Positions 33,826 to 46,012 of a stretch of DNA of 64,000 nucleotides are shown one piece after another; the first letter of the stretch is position 1, and each line of letters begins with the position of its first letter. Under the pieces are notes generated by a model, which was not told the origin of the DNA, did not search any database, and was given only the letters and a program-made list of their open reading frames with translations. The translations under genes were made by a program, and so were the position numbers. Location: NCBI RefSeq assembly GCF_000001735.4, contig NC_003075.7, positions 18,291,001 through 18,355,000 on the forward strand. The letters run 5' to 3'. This DNA comes from Arabidopsis thaliana (lineage: Eukaryota; Streptophyta; Magnoliopsida; Brassicales; Brassicaceae).

Positions 33826-36800
33826 ATGAAGACTTTTTCAAGCTTCTTTCTCTCTGTAACAACTCTCTTCTTCTTCTCCTTCTTTTCTCTTTCATTTCAA
33901 GCTTCACCATCTCAGTCTTTATACAGAGAAATCCATCAGCTTATAAGCTTCAAAGACGTTCTTCCTGACAAGAATCTTCTCCCAGACTGGTCTTCCAACA
34001 AAAACCCGTGTACTTTCGATGGCGTTACTTGCAGAGACGACAAAGTTACTTCGATTGATCTCAGCTCCAAGCCTCTCAACGTCGGATTCAGTGCCGTGTC
34101 CTCGTCTCTCCTGTCTCTCACCGGATTAGAGTCTCTGTTTCTCTCAAACTCACACATCAATGGCTCCGTTTCTGGCTTCAAGTGCTCTGCTTCTTTAACC
34201 AGCTTGGATCTATCTAGAAACTCTCTTTCGGGTCCTGTAACGACTCTAACAAGCCTTGGTTCTTGCTCCGGTCTGAAGTTTCTTAACGTCTCTTCCAATA
34301 CACTTGATTTTCCCGGGAAAGTTTCAGGTGGGTTGAAGCTAAACAGCTTGGAAGTTCTGGATCTTTCTGCGAATTCAATCTCCGGTGCTAACGTCGTTGG
34401 TTGGGTTCTCTCCGATGGGTGTGGAGAGTTGAAACATTTAGCGATTAGCGGAAACAAAATCAGTGGAGACGTCGATGTTTCTCGCTGCGTGAATCTCGAG
34501 TTTCTCGATGTTTCCTCCAACAATTTCTCCACTGGGATTCCTTTCCTCGGAGATTGCTCTGCTCTGCAACATCTTGACATCTCCGGGAACAAATTATCCG
34601 GCGATTTCTCCCGTGCTATCTCTACTTGCACAGAGCTCAAGTTGTTGAACATCTCTAGTAACCAATTCGTCGGACCAATCCCTCCGCTACCGCTTAAAAG
34701 TCTCCAATACCTCTCTCTGGCCGAGAACAAATTCACCGGCGAGATCCCTGACTTTCTCTCCGGCGCGTGTGATACACTCACTGGTCTCGATCTCTCTGGA
34801 AATCATTTCTACGGTGCGGTTCCTCCATTCTTCGGTTCATGTTCTCTTCTCGAATCACTCGCGTTGTCGAGTAACAACTTCTCTGGCGAGTTACCGATGG
34901 ATACGTTGTTGAAGATGAGAGGACTCAAAGTACTTGATCTGTCTTTCAACGAGTTTTCCGGCGAATTACCGGAATCTCTGACGAATCTATCCGCTTCGTT
35001 GCTAACGTTAGATCTCAGCTCCAACAATTTCTCCGGTCCGATTCTCCCAAATCTCTGCCAGAACCCTAAAAACACTCTGCAGGAGCTTTACCTTCAGAAC
35101 AATGGCTTCACCGGGAAGATTCCACCGACTTTAAGCAACTGTTCTGAGCTGGTTTCGCTTCACTTGAGCTTCAATTACCTCTCCGGGACAATCCCTTCGA
35201 GCTTAGGCTCTCTATCGAAGCTTCGAGATCTGAAACTATGGCTGAATATGTTAGAAGGAGAGATCCCTCAGGAGCTCATGTATGTCAAGACCTTAGAGAC
35301 TCTGATCCTCGACTTCAACGATTTAACCGGTGAAATCCCTTCCGGTTTAAGTAACTGTACCAATCTTAACTGGATTTCTCTGTCGAATAACCGGTTAACC
35401 GGTGAGATTCCGAAATGGATTGGCCGGTTAGAGAATCTCGCTATCCTCAAGCTAAGCAACAATTCATTCTCCGGGAACATTCCGGCTGAGCTCGGCGACT
35501 GCAGAAGCTTAATCTGGCTTGATCTCAACACCAATCTCTTCAATGGAACGATTCCGGCGGCGATGTTTAAACAATCCGGGAAAATCGCTGCCAATTTCAT
35601 CGCCGGTAAGAGGTACGTTTATATCAAAAACGATGGGATGAAGAAAGAGTGTCATGGAGCTGGTAATTTACTTGAGTTTCAAGGAATCAGATCCGAACAA
35701 TTAAACCGGCTTTCAACGAGGAACCCTTGTAATATCACTAGCAGAGTCTATGGAGGTCACACTTCGCCGACGTTTGATAACAATGGTTCGATGATGTTTC
35801 TGGACATGTCTTACAACATGTTGTCTGGATACATACCGAAGGAGATTGGTTCGATGCCTTATCTGTTTATTCTCAATTTGGGTCATAACGATATCTCTGG
35901 TTCGATTCCTGATGAGGTAGGTGATCTAAGAGGTTTAAACATTCTTGATCTTTCAAGCAATAAGCTCGATGGGAGGATTCCTCAGGCTATGTCAGCTCTT
36001 ACTATGCTTACGGAAATCGATTTGTCGAATAATAATTTGTCTGGTCCGATTCCTGAGATGGGTCAGTTTGAGACTTTTCCACCGGCTAAGTTCTTGAACA
36101 ATCCTGGTCTCTGTGGTTATCCTCTTCCGCGGTGTGATCCTTCAAATGCAGACGGTTATGCTCATCATCAGAGATCTCATGGAAGGAGACCAGCGTCCCT
36201 TGCTGGTAGTGTGGCGATGGGATTGTTGTTCTCTTTTGTGTGTATATTTGGGCTGATCCTTGTTGGTAGAGAGATGAGGAAGAGACGGAGAAAGAAAGAG
36301 GCGGAGTTGGAGATGTATGCGGAAGGACATGGAAACTCTGGCGATAGAACTGCTAACAACACCAATTGGAAGCTGACTGGTGTGAAAGAAGCCTTGAGTA
36401 TCAATCTTGCTGCTTTCGAGAAGCCATTGCGGAAGCTCACGTTTGCGGATCTTCTTCAGGCTACCAATGGTTTCCATAATGATAGTCTGATTGGTTCTGG
36501 TGGGTTTGGAGATGTTTACAAAGCGATTTTGAAAGATGGAAGCGCGGTGGCTATCAAGAAACTGATTCATGTTAGCGGTCAAGGTGATAGAGAGTTCATG
36601 GCGGAGATGGAAACCATTGGGAAGATCAAACATCGAAATCTTGTGCCTCTTCTTGGTTATTGCAAAGTTGGAGACGAGCGGCTTCTTGTGTATGAGTTTA
36701 TGAAGTATGGAAGTTTAGAAGATGTTTTGCACGACCCCAAGAAAGCTGGGGTGAAACTAAACTGGTCCACACGGCGGAAGATTGCGATAGGATCAGCTAG

Positions 36801-37416
36801 AGGGCTTGCTTTCCTTCACCACAACTGCAGTCCGCATATCATCCACAGAGACATGAAATCCAGTAATGTGTTGCTTGATGAGAATTTGGAAGCTCGGGTT
36901 TCAGATTTTGGCATGGCGAGGCTGATGAGTGCGATGGATACGCATTTAAGCGTCAGTACATTAGCTGGTACACCGGGTTACGTTCCTCCAGAGTATTACC
37001 AAAGTTTCAGGTGTTCAACAAAAGGAGACGTTTATAGTTACGGTGTGGTCTTACTCGAGCTACTCACGGGTAAACGGCCAACGGATTCACCGGATTTTGG
37101 AGATAACAACCTTGTTGGATGGGTGAAACAGCACGCAAAACTGCGGATTAGCGATGTGTTTGACCCCGAGCTTATGAAGGAAGATCCAGCATTAGAGATC
37201 GAACTTTTACAACATTTAAAAGTTGCGGTTGCGTGTTTGGATGATCGGGCTTGGAGACGACCGACAATGGTACAAGTCATGGCCATGTTTAAGGAGATAC
37301 AAGCCGGGTCAGGGATAGATTCACAGTCAACGATCAGATCAATAGAGGATGGAGGGTTCAGTACAATAGAGATGGTTGATATGAGTATAAAAGAAGTTCC
37401 TGAAGGAAAATTATGA
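33826..37416 (+). CDS. BRI1: Brassinosteroid receptor kinase BRI1
   Basis: A single intron-free ORF of 1196 residues. In order: signal peptide (1-23), a first Cys pair in [10 protein letters not shown], about 24-25 leucine-rich repeats, the roughly 70-residue island domain (about 587-656, [21 protein letters not shown] onward) that with the neighbouring repeats binds brassinolide, a second Cys pair (LCGYPLPRC), one membrane helix (about 793-814), a basic juxtamembrane segment, and a Ser/Thr kinase with glycine loop GSGGFG, Lys911, HRD Asp1009 and DFG Asp1027. It sits in the plasma membrane, pairs with BAK1/SERK co-receptors and is held back by BKI1 until hormone binds. All catalytic residues are intact. 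The leader is CT-rich and has a six-codon uORF. It lies tail to tail with POLARIS. Confidence 0.99.
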   Translation: MKTFSSFFLSVTTLFFFSFFSLSFQASPSQSLYREIHQLISFKDVLPDKNLLPDWSSNKNPCTFDGVTCRDDKVTSIDLSSKPLNVGFSAVSSSLLSLTGLESLFLSNSHINGSVSGFKCSASLTSLDLSRNSLSGPVTTLTSLGSCSGLKFLNVSSNTLDFPGKVSGGLKLNSLEVLDLSANSISGANVVGWVLSDGCGELKHLAISGNKISGDVDVSRCVNLEFLDVSSNNFSTGIPFLGDCSALQHLDISGNKLSGDFSRAISTCTELKLLNISSNQFVGPIPPLPLKSLQYLSLAENKFTGEIPDFLSGACDTLTGLDLSGNHFYGAVPPFFGSCSLLESLALSSNNFSGELPMDTLLKMRGLKVLDLSFNEFSGELPESLTNLSASLLTLDLSSNNFSGPILPNLCQNPKNTLQELYLQNNGFTGKIPPTLSNCSELVSLHLSFNYLSGTIPSSLGSLSKLRDLKLWLNMLEGEIPQELMYVKTLETLILDFNDLTGEIPSGLSNCTNLNWISLSNNRLTGEIPKWIGRLENLAILKLSNNSFSGNIPAELGDCRSLIWLDLNTNLFNGTIPAAMFKQSGKIAANFIAGKRYVYIKNDGMKKECHGAGNLLEFQGIRSEQLNRLSTRNPCNITSRVYGGHTSPTFDNNGSMMFLDMSYNMLSGYIPKEIGSMPYLFILNLGHNDISGSIPDEVGDLRGLNILDLSSNKLDGRIPQAMSALTMLTEIDLSNNNLSGPIPEMGQFETFPPAKFLNNPGLCGYPLPRCDPSNADGYAHHQRSHGRRPASLAGSVAMGLLFSFVCIFGLILVGREMRKRRRKKEAELEMYAEGHGNSGDRTANNTNWKLTGVKEALSINLAAFEKPLRKLTFADLLQATNGFHNDSLIGSGGFGDVYKAILKDGSAVAIKKLIHVSGQGDREFMAEMETIGKIKHRNLVPLLGYCKVGDERLLVYEFMKYGSLEDVLHDPKKAGVKLNWSTRRKIAIGSARGLAFLHHNCSPHIIHRDMKSSNVLLDENLEARVSDFGMARLMSAMDTHLSVSTLAGTPGYVPPEYYQSFRCSTKGDVYSYGVVLLELLTGKRPTDSPDFGDNNLVGWVKQHAKLRISDVFDPELMKEDPALEIELLQHLKVAVACLDDRAWRRPTMVQVMAMFKEIQAGSGIDSQSTIRSIEDGGFSTIEMVDMSIKEVPEGKL

Positions 37417-38188
37417 GAGTTAGAAACAGAGCCAAAGCAGATTCTTTGAACATCAAAATCATCTAAGGGTCAGTCCGATTTTCCTTGGGTCTATTTTTTT
37501 TGTATTTTCTACTATATGCTAAGTGTATGTATCTATGTTATTTATACATAAGACGGATGTTTTTTTTTTCGGGCTCGGTCGAATTGGGGGTGGTGGAGAA
37601 TAGAACTAAGTAATAACTTTGTTAAGAATATGTAAATATACAGTTTTTTGGGGAGGGATTTGTAATGTTTTCGTTTTTAGTTCTATGGAAATTTCTACGT
37701 TGCTAACAAATTAAATTTATAATGAATCATGAAGAAACAAAGAGCCAATGTGTATTAAATTTCGACTGATCATGTTCATGTAAATGCACGTGACCTATTA
37801 ATTCATTATTGTCGGAATTAATTTGGGGAATTCACACTGCACGGGAATGGGAAAGTGAGAATAGATGAGACTTAAATTTGTTTTTATGGATGTTATATTT
37901 ACATGACCAATGTGGTCCCTTTTGAACTATGCTGAGTTAAACGTTTTTTTTTTTGCTATATACTTATTACTGATGAAATTGAACCGTTGGACTATATTTA
38001 TATCCATCTACGTTATTTTTTCCATTACTATTGATTTTGTTATTGGCCCAAGTAGAATCAAAAGAATGGTTTTTTGATGTCATAATTTGCAATATAGAAA
38101 TGGGAGGGATATGTATTGCATAATAAGATAAAGATAAACCTTTATCGAGACATAAGATTGTATGTAGATATTGAAAATGATAGGGTGA
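37417..38188. other. Shared 3' space between BRI1 and POLARIS
   Basis: The BRI1 3' untranslated region probably reaches about 37700. The rest is AT-rich and must also hold the 3' end of the oppositely oriented POLARIS transcript. Nothing else is visible. Confidence 0.5.
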
Positions 38189-38299
38189 TCAATGGATTTT
38201 AAAAAGTTTAAACAATTTTGCTACTAATAAATAAGAGATTGATATATAACATGGAGAAATGGACCTTCGCCTGAAATTAAAACAAAGTCTGGGTTTCAT
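38189..38299 (-). CDS. PLS: POLARIS 36-residue peptide
   Basis: A minus-strand ORF of 36 codons plus stop. The peptide begins MKPRLCFNFRRRSIS and ends KLFKLFKIH. It has a basic arginine run (RRR), a short turn with Cys17, and a hydrophobic/basic C-terminal half (LLVAKLFKLFK) that could form an amphipathic helix. There is no signal peptide. POLARIS is known from roots as an auxin-induced, ethylene-repressed peptide needed for normal root growth, vascular pattern and ethylene/auxin crosstalk, acting near the ETR1 receptor. It is below usual gene-calling limits and is covered on the plus strand by a longer chance ORF (38259-38510). Two tiny ORFs overlap its start (see next entry). BRI1 ends 773 bp away, convergent. 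Confidence 0.93.
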   Translation of the reverse strand: MKPRLCFNFRRRSISPCYISISYLLVAKLFKLFKIH

Positions 38300-38329
38300 T
38301 CATGTTTCAGTGAGACACTGCGCCAACAT
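38277..38329 (-). other. Two overlapping micro-ORFs before POLARIS
   Basis: On the minus strand, a 9-codon ORF (38300-38329, MLAQCLTET) ends in TGA that overlaps the ATG of an 8-codon ORF (38277-38303, MNETQTLF) as ATGA. The latter begins 4 nt before the POLARIS ATG and ends inside POLARIS in another frame. I recall that published POLARIS transcripts carry two such small ORFs. Confidence 0.85.
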
Positions 38330-38399
38330 CACCACAACAAGTCTTACACAAGGAACGTGTGCCTCACGTGCTCTTCTCTTTCTCTCTGCAGCTACGTGG

Positions 38400-41300
38400 A
38401 CTGTCTTCGCTCCCCTCGCTCTTCGGATTTCGTGTTCCTTGCTTTCAAATTCTTTCTTCTTTAATCTTTTTGATTATTTATTTTTCTTTTCTCACTACTA
38501 CCCAAACTAAAACACAAATCAAGTGTTTAGACTTTTAATAAAACTTAAAGAAAGGTTTATTTGGGTTTTATATGTTCGCTTTAGTCTCCAATACTAATAT
38601 ATTAAGTGGAACATTATAAATACATGCTTCTTATATACTATATGATCATGGATTTCGAAGAAACATTATAGAAAAAAAAACTTGAAACAAATGCGATACG
38701 GATACGTGCACATACATACCAATACACTATTATTCATCCTAGACAAGACACTGACATAGGCGCGTATAAACAAACGCGCTGAAACTGTGGAAGAAGGAAA
38801 AGAAGAGATGAGTAGCTATCAAGCGGAACACGCGCGACGGTGGTGGGTACGGAGCACGTGGGCCACCGTGCATGCAAGCTGTTCTTGTCGGAAACTTCCC
38901 CTAACAACGTCTCCTTCCGCCGTGGGCCGCCGTCCCTTTCCTGTCTCCGCCGAATTGACCTCTTCCTCTCTTTCCCTCTCTCATCTCTCTCCCACGTGTG
39001 TTTCCTTCTCATCCATACACTTCTCTTAATTAATTTATTATCTTCCTAATAAATATTCTTAATACATTTTGTTTTTTTCATATGCCTTAAGAAATTTTAT
39101 ATATTATTTTGACAACTTGTCAATAATACTATTCGTTACGCGGAATTATTGGGTACGTACGTGGGTTTCATTGCTCTTTGTCTGATATCAAGAAATCAAG
39201 TCACATAAAATTAAATACAGGAATACGCACAATGCAAAAAAAGCCACTATCCATAAAAATTATACTTATACTATAATACAAAAATTCTGAGTTGCAAATG
39301 ACAAAATTAATAGGAACTACAAAAAAAAATTAGTAAAAACATAACACGGTGGTAGAATTTTGTTTCCTATCATAAATTTTGATAAAATTAGGGCGTACTT
39401 GAACACATAAAGGGTTACGATTCAAAGGAATTAAGCAATTTGTACTAAAAATACATAATTACAAAACCATTCTATCATTTTAGGATCTTTTTCTTTCAAT
39501 CAAACCAATAATTCACGTTTAAACGTCGTCATGTATCTGATTATGTACATATAAAATTGCTCTAAATATGTAAATATGGGTCAAGTGCAAGACGGTCCAT
39601 GCATTTAGATATTTTTCTGTAAGGCATATAAGTGGAGGATTGCGATGTGTACGTAAATACATAATCATTAATCAATTTATATATGTATATATACCTAGTT
39701 ATGGGGTTGGAAATCTGAAGTTGAATCAATCTTATCGTAGTTTTATTCATTCTCGAGGCTTCTTTCTCACGTACAAAACTTCCCGCACGGGCTAAAGCTT
39801 GTTTGTCAAATAAATTGTTTAGAAACTGAGGTTTCGACGATGTACGAACTACACAAAGCTACAAACAAAGAAAATAATTAAGAATTTGTTTTGTACGTAA
39901 ACATGTAGACAAACCCATTTCCACGCGTGTGAGCTCTCTGCCATTCATATACAGCTAAGACTTCTGAAAACGACGTTGATTAGTTAAATGTGTCGTCGTG
40001 GAAAAAACTATGTAAATACGTTCTCTATTGACTCAAAGGATAACAATATTTCTGCATATTTTTTGTTTACCTGTGATTTATAATGTTTTGTAAAAATGTA
40101 CGTAACGACTATCAACAAGATATTATTATTTCACATGATAACAAGCGGTCAAAGTTGTTCTTACCGAGTTACTGTCAAATTGCATGCTAGAGCTTATTCT
40201 AATATGTATTGTATATATATTATCATAGTCTTAAATCGAATTATGTCTATGAATAATACTTTCTCTGCATATATATTTTTTTTTGTCAATATATGTTATT
40301 TAGTCTCCATATGTTTGGCTCTCTTTACAACTTACAAAAAAATACCTTAACTAAAATAAAGATATAGTGTTAAACTAATTTAATCAAAGAAATTGTTGGA
40401 TTCATCTCACCTAGGAATCTTCCTTCTTTTCACGACGAAGAGACAAAGAAACAAAAAGCGACGGCTCAGATTTTGGTAATGTATAATGAAGTTTCAAATA
40501 TTATATTCATCTCCTCGCAGCTTCTCCCAGCTTTCTCGTTTTTAATTCCCAGTCTCCTTTCAACAAGTTTTTTTTTCTTTAAAGCCATAATTAATGTTTG
40601 GGCGTCAGGATTACGTTATCTTAACTTTTTCCAATGGTTTGAACTGCTTTAACAGAGCCTTGTAAAATAATTGGAAAATTTGCTTTTGATAATAGCTAAT
40701 TAGCAAATGGAATCAGTTTGTCCATAAATATATATGTAATGTCGTAAATCAGTATATAATAGAAGAAAAAAAATAAGAAATTTGATGATGGCAAATACTT
40801 TGAGTAACAACACAATTGGCTATCGTGTCAATTTTTGAGATAAATTAACTAAATTACATTGATACATAGTATACAGTATTATGAAAATGATTATTTAAGA
40901 CCTTGGATTAAGGTAGCGAACGTGCGGTCCACGAGGGAATCACGTGGGAGTCTCCCTCGGACTCGGCGGAGCAAGCGGGTCACAACTTTTCATGTCCTCG
41001 TAACTTATGATTTCTATTTCTTTAATAGTTTTGTTTTCTTTTCGTAATAAGGTTTCGTAATCTAAGTTGATCAACGTATTACACTATTTAAGGTTTTACA
41101 TTACACTTTTGGGAATCGAGAGAGTCGAGACGCTCACGTGCTTAAACGCGCTTATCCATTTGTCGAATTTCTTGGTTTGTCACGTGATCGCTATATTCGT
41201 GGACTTGGGTCTATCATTAAACCCAATAGAATTTTCCTCGTCTATAGGCTCATTATGGTAATCTGTCTTTATTGAACAAGTGTAAAATTTAAAGAAGCCC

Positions 41301-41936
41301 ATTATAAGGCCCATCAATTTGAAACATAGACTCAATAAGCTGTTTTTTGGAACTCATTACAATATAATTTTCTGTTGACTCCGTTTAAAATAAGATACAT
41401 TTAAAAGCCCACCAATTACAAACTAAGGCCCAATGAAATATATTTCCTTTAGCTGTTGAAGGTATCGTTGAGCGAAATTTTGTATTTGTCTTTGCTGCGT
41501 TTTTTTGGAGAGTTTAAATTTCCTTTTGTCAAAAATAGAAAGCATTTTCGGCCAAATTTTTGTTAGTACAATTTTAATGATAAAAACTTTAAATTTTTCG
41601 AATGTGGACTACATTTATATACCAAATAATGTCACACAAACCAACCAACAGAGTAACTATAAAATCAATTCAACTATATATTATATAGTCCTCAATTTGG
41701 AAATGGTACATTAATCATCTTACAAACACAAACAAACCACGGTGACATCGTCCACATTACAAATATAAAAACATCGATCATACCTGTTTCCTAACGAGAA
41801 CATGTTATATATGTGTAACTTTTTTTTTATCGAGCTAGGTGTTGATGATTAATATATAATACGATAATTAGTTTGAGGCAAGGCAAGGTTGATTGATTTT
41901 TGATATTGGTTGATTCAATGGAAATACAAATTGAAA
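38400..41936. other. POLARIS upstream region and intergenic DNA to WRKY13
   Basis: No further gene is supported. ACGT-core elements are frequent near POLARIS: CGTGTG at 38356-38361 and CACGTG at 38365-38370 (perhaps within its leader), GCACGTGG near 38856 and CCACGTGT near 38993. The stretch 38770-39000 is GC-rich; its ORFs on both strands overlap each other and look like by-products of that composition. A second short GC-rich patch lies at 40905-41000. Confidence 0.5.
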
Positions 41937-43789
41937 TCACCAGAAGAAGTTGGAGAGAGGAGGGTGCAGGTGAGAGGTGGAGAGAGAGTCGTCGTCGAGA
42001 TGATTAGAAGGAGAGTGAAGGTGTCTTCCTTCGTAAGTAGTGATTACCATTCTTGGGTCATCTGCTAATCTCTCCACTCTCTTCTTCACTCTACACTTGT
42101 CTTGTGTGCATCTGTAATAGCTCCTGCCATTCACATATTATATATATTAGTTAATCTTATATCAAATTTTATGGGAAACAAGTCTTATTTTTGGTTAGAC
42201 TAGTTATAGTTGAATATAGAGTGATATAATATCAAACAGATATTAAGGCAACTAATGGAACTTTATCACAAAGCTCATGATAAAACTTTACAAAATGAGT
42301 ATACAAGTTACCTAAACAAATCATTATTATTTGTAAATGTCAAATGTCAACATGTGAGAAAGAATCTTACAGAAACCCAACCCCATTATGTCTCACATTC
42401 TCACATAACACTCAAATATTTCTACATGAAATTACTTTTTTCCTTTCTTAACGGTTATATTCTTTTCCTATTTTTCTATAGCTACTAATCCCCAGAGGGA
42501 CAAAAGTTTTTGTTATAACAGAACTGATACTTAATTACATATATACAGAGAAACGTACCAGAAAGATTCTACTAATAATTTTCATTGCCCTTAGAAAAAT
42601 CGTAAATGAATGATTAATCATTACATGGCTCATAATTCACTACAAATTTTCATCATATTAGTTTACGTTAAAAACTTGGAAAAAAAAAAACTGATGATTG
42701 ATCAAGACCGTAAAATTCTTATGAGAAGTCATCATTAACCTTCAAGGAATCATGAGAGGCAAAAAAGTGGAAGAACTGATATGTAGTCATCTTAATTAAA
42801 GAACGGCTGAGAATTGAAAGACTCGGAACCAATTTCAAATCATAAAATTAAATTAAATTACCTGGGATGTTGGGTGTTTTTGACAACTTTCTGGCCATAC
42901 TTTCTCCATCTATATCCATCATCTAAGACATCAACCTCGCTAAGTGTCTTAAAGCAAAACCGAGGTTCCCTCACTTTTCTTCTTGTCTTAAGCTTCTTCA
43001 TCTTCAGAGAAGAAACTACGCCTAATGACGCTGTGTTATGTTTATCATGACGACTGGGAGTATCATGATGATGATGACGACCATTATCATCATCATTAAT
43101 GCCACCACCATCGCCAACCTCATCATCATTATCATCAACATCAATCTCGCTTCCATGGTTGTTTTTCTGGCTGCTTCCGTATCCCGCTTGACAACTCCAT
43201 GCCCTAAACCACATTAACATATAAACATTAGTTACTTATATATAAGTAGCCGAGTCATGTGTGCATCCTCAAACTAATTGAAAATTCTGTACAATAAAGC
43301 AAAAGTAACTAGTAGGGAAATATACGAGCTTTTGGTTTATATATTTAAATACTTATTTTGAAAATAATGATTAATTTTAGTATTTTCGTAAGTAACTACT
43401 TACCATGGATTTGACAGGGGTCTTTGGGATGAAATACTACCGGTAAGACGATGATGATCGAGATTAAGAAAACCATCATGATCGTCCCTTTGCTTTGATG
43501 AGGACAAAGACGAGATTAGGGTTTCGGGGAGATTGGTCATGAGATTGATGGAATCTTGAGGATGACTTATGAATGAAGACGGGTTATTATGAAGGAAGGA
43601 GTTTAGGGAGTTATGACCAAGAAATGGAGACACAAGAGAAGAAGGAGAAGACGAAGACGACGAAGATGATGAAGATAAGGTGCTGTGACTAGGGAAAGAG
43701 AAGAAGAAACCTAGATGGTTGGTATTAATAGGGTTTATGACGGTTTGTGATTCATCAAACAAGCTTATTCCTTGGTTTATCGCACCCAT
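41937..43789 (-). CDS. WRKY13: WRKY transcription factor 13
   Basis: Three minus-strand exons (43404-43789, 42862-43203, 41937-42123) give 304 residues. The single WRKY domain has WRKYGQK at 228-234 and a C-X4-C-X23-H-X1-H zinc finger (Cys248, Cys253, His277, His279), the group IIc type. The second intron splits the Arg codon after QHP, the conserved WRKY intron position. Upstream are a poly-Ser run, an acidic Asp-rich stretch ([14 protein letters not shown]), His runs and a basic [10 protein letters not shown] likely nuclear signal. WRKY13 is known to bind W-boxes (TTGACC/T), activate NST2 and promote stem lignification, and to influence flowering. The start chosen is MGAINQG; an in-frame ATG 120 nt upstream (43909) is discussed in findings. 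The C-terminus, LSNFFW, is complete. Confidence 0.96.
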
Positions 43790-43923
43790 CTCGCAAAAGC
43801 TTGACGAAGGTGAGATTGTGTGTGTGAGACAGTGAGAGAGAAAGTTTTTGTTTTGCTGGATATTTTGTTTGATTTTGGGTTGAGAGTTGAGACAATCCAA
43901 TCCATCCATGTGAGTGTTTCGAT

Positions 43924-43935
43924 TAATATATAAAT
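43924..43935 (-). promoter_or_regulatory. TATA box of WRKY13
   Basis: The minus strand reads TTTATATATTAA here. Transcription would start near 43900, between the in-frame upstream ATG at 43909 and the assigned start at 43789. Confidence 0.5.
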
Positions 43936-44129
43936 GTTGGATAATGAAAAGGTGCAGGTGGGTCCAATTGGATTGGTTTTGTTCGAAGATTTACATGTGA
44001 TTAAAATGCTCATATTTGTTTTGTACTCGCCTGATTTTGAAATATAATAGTGATGAGGGGTCTTTTTAAAAATGTTTGTTGATATTAATAAAGTCTGTAT
44101 TTTGGTTAAAATAACTATGAGGTTTTAGA

Positions 44130-44161
44130 TTTTTTTTTTTTTTTTTTTTTCTTTTTTTTTT
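44130..44161 (+). repeat. Poly-T tract
   Basis: Twenty-one Ts, one C, then ten Ts. Low complexity, about 200 bp upstream of the WRKY13 TATA box. Confidence 0.9.
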
Positions 44162-45562
44162 GGAAATTTAGAACGATTATAGGATCAAGCGAAAAGACTT
44201 ACAGTTTTGTGTTTTGGTAGCAGTATACAACAATACGTAAAATTTTTAGGTAGTTGAAATGTTATAACAATGACTAATTTGATCTATGCATGAAAATTAT
44301 TCATTAACTCAAATATTTTTCATTATTATATGTCCTATGCAGCCTTGCAACTTTCACAATATTTGAACCTTAATTTGGTCTTTATCAAAAAAAAAAAAAC
44401 TAAGTTGGTGGGAAAACTACAGACTTATAAACATTTTTCCACTTATGCTTTTCCAAACTAAGATTATTGGTTCGAATTTGATGTCTAAAAGAAAGAATAA
44501 CCACATTTGAAATTAAAAACAGTTTTTTTTTTTGCTACTCCATATATGATTAAAAGTGAATGTGTATCTGTTCGTCGAATTACATGTGTTTTCTCAACAT
44601 TACTATTAACTAAAATCGTGTAGACAAATTTGTTTTCTTTGTTGATTTAATAAGAAAAAGGAAAAACGAAGAAAGATAGAACAAAAAGCAGAAAACGCGT
44701 CAGGGCACTCGAGAGAAAGATGAAGAGGTAGTGGGAGTTAACGTCGTGTCGCTTAAACGGCAGCCAGCTTTTGTCACGGCGTCCCGTTACGTCCCTCAAA
44801 CGGCGTTCATGTGTTCTATACACCTATTTTTATGTATTTATTCAATAAAATAAATTAATAATTTAGTTTCTTCTTGTATTGTATTTTATTTCTACAAAAC
44901 ACTATAATTCTTTTTTGGGAAAAATACAATACTTCTATTTCTAGCGAATTTCGTGTTTTGAACATAAAATCCATATATTTAGGCAGGAGGATCATATTTG
45001 AATCGTTCAAACGAATAGAGAAGGATAGTTGCACCATTTTGTAATCATTATTTCTCCAAAATAAATCCAAATCCTCTAGAAGTTAAATTCTGAAATCATT
45101 TTCCATGGAAAAAAATGGCTGGAGATGTGATGGGAATATACACACATCTATCACTTTCTTGTAGCTAGGATTTCATATTTGATGTAGTACTCAAATAATT
45201 TATACGATTGCTATTATTTTGGGAATCCAAAAAGGAATATATAGATTAGGAGGAGCAATGATGAAAAATCTTAGGTGCAAATCTATTACTCTGTACCTGT
45301 ATGAGGATATCATGATCTTTGACAAAAAAAATAAAAATGAGGATATCATGATTATGATTTGATGAATTAGCCTCCTATTTGACATTTTTCGTTAAAAAAC
45401 TGTACCTAAGAAAAGATAAATAAATTCGTAAAATATACACTAGTATTAATCATACAAGAGAGAAAAGTCTGTTACCTTTTGCAAGATCGCATTTTGTAAT
45501 CGTTTCATCAAGTTCCGAAACCCCACCGTTTCTCAAATTCCAAGCCCACTTATTATTTACTT

Positions 45563-45566
<4 letters not shown>

Positions 45567-45599
<33 letters not shown>
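45567..45599 (+). repeat. (TA)n microsatellite
   Basis: An uninterrupted TA run of about 16 repeats, likely polymorphic between accessions. Confidence 0.95.
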
Positions 45600-45601
<2 letters not shown>

Positions 45602-46012
45602 GTGTACATACATATAAATACACGCATGATAACCTCCTATCAGTATTTTTATGATATCAAGTTAGTTATTATATATACTATATTACACTTATATATATAA
45701 GGTTAATCACACGTTTCTAATTACAACAACGCACATATTAATTAATTCCTCCCTCTAATGCATTAGTACTTTCATTATCCATTTAGAAGACTTTTTTTGT
45801 TTCTGTTTCAAAAAACCAGTTAACTAAAATTTAATTTATATGCATGGTTAAACGGTCAACAAAATTATTTTACATTCACTCGTGTTGATTTTCTAGTCGG
45901 TAAAAACTAAAAAGGAACCTCGTCAATAATAGTAACATCAGTTAGTCGTTACATCATGAGTAAGTATCGTAATTGGCGCCGTACGTTTGTTGATTAACCA
46001 TACAAAAAAAAA

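Noticed and set aside
33936-34781. 281-residue minus-strand ORF inside BRI1
   Set aside because: It is an antisense shadow of the leucine-rich-repeat periodicity and codon bias of BRI1. Its own composition (Arg/Ser/Glu-rich) follows from that.
36142-36633. 163-residue minus-strand ORF inside BRI1
   Set aside because: Antisense shadow of the juxtamembrane and kinase coding sequence.
38259-38510. 83-residue plus-strand ORF
   Set aside because: It lies opposite POLARIS and its leader. The product is a low-complexity mix without domains, and the minus-strand POLARIS frame is the recognised gene.
38734-39049. Overlapping ORFs on both strands (92, 80 and 69 residues) in a GC-rich patch
   Set aside because: Three frames are open together over the same bases, the signature of base composition rather than coding. 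The products are Ser/Arg-rich without recognisable motifs.
44461-44480. Box-B-like GGTTCGAATTTGA, possible tRNA or SINE
   Set aside because: No cloverleaf can be formed and no proper box A lies at the right distance.
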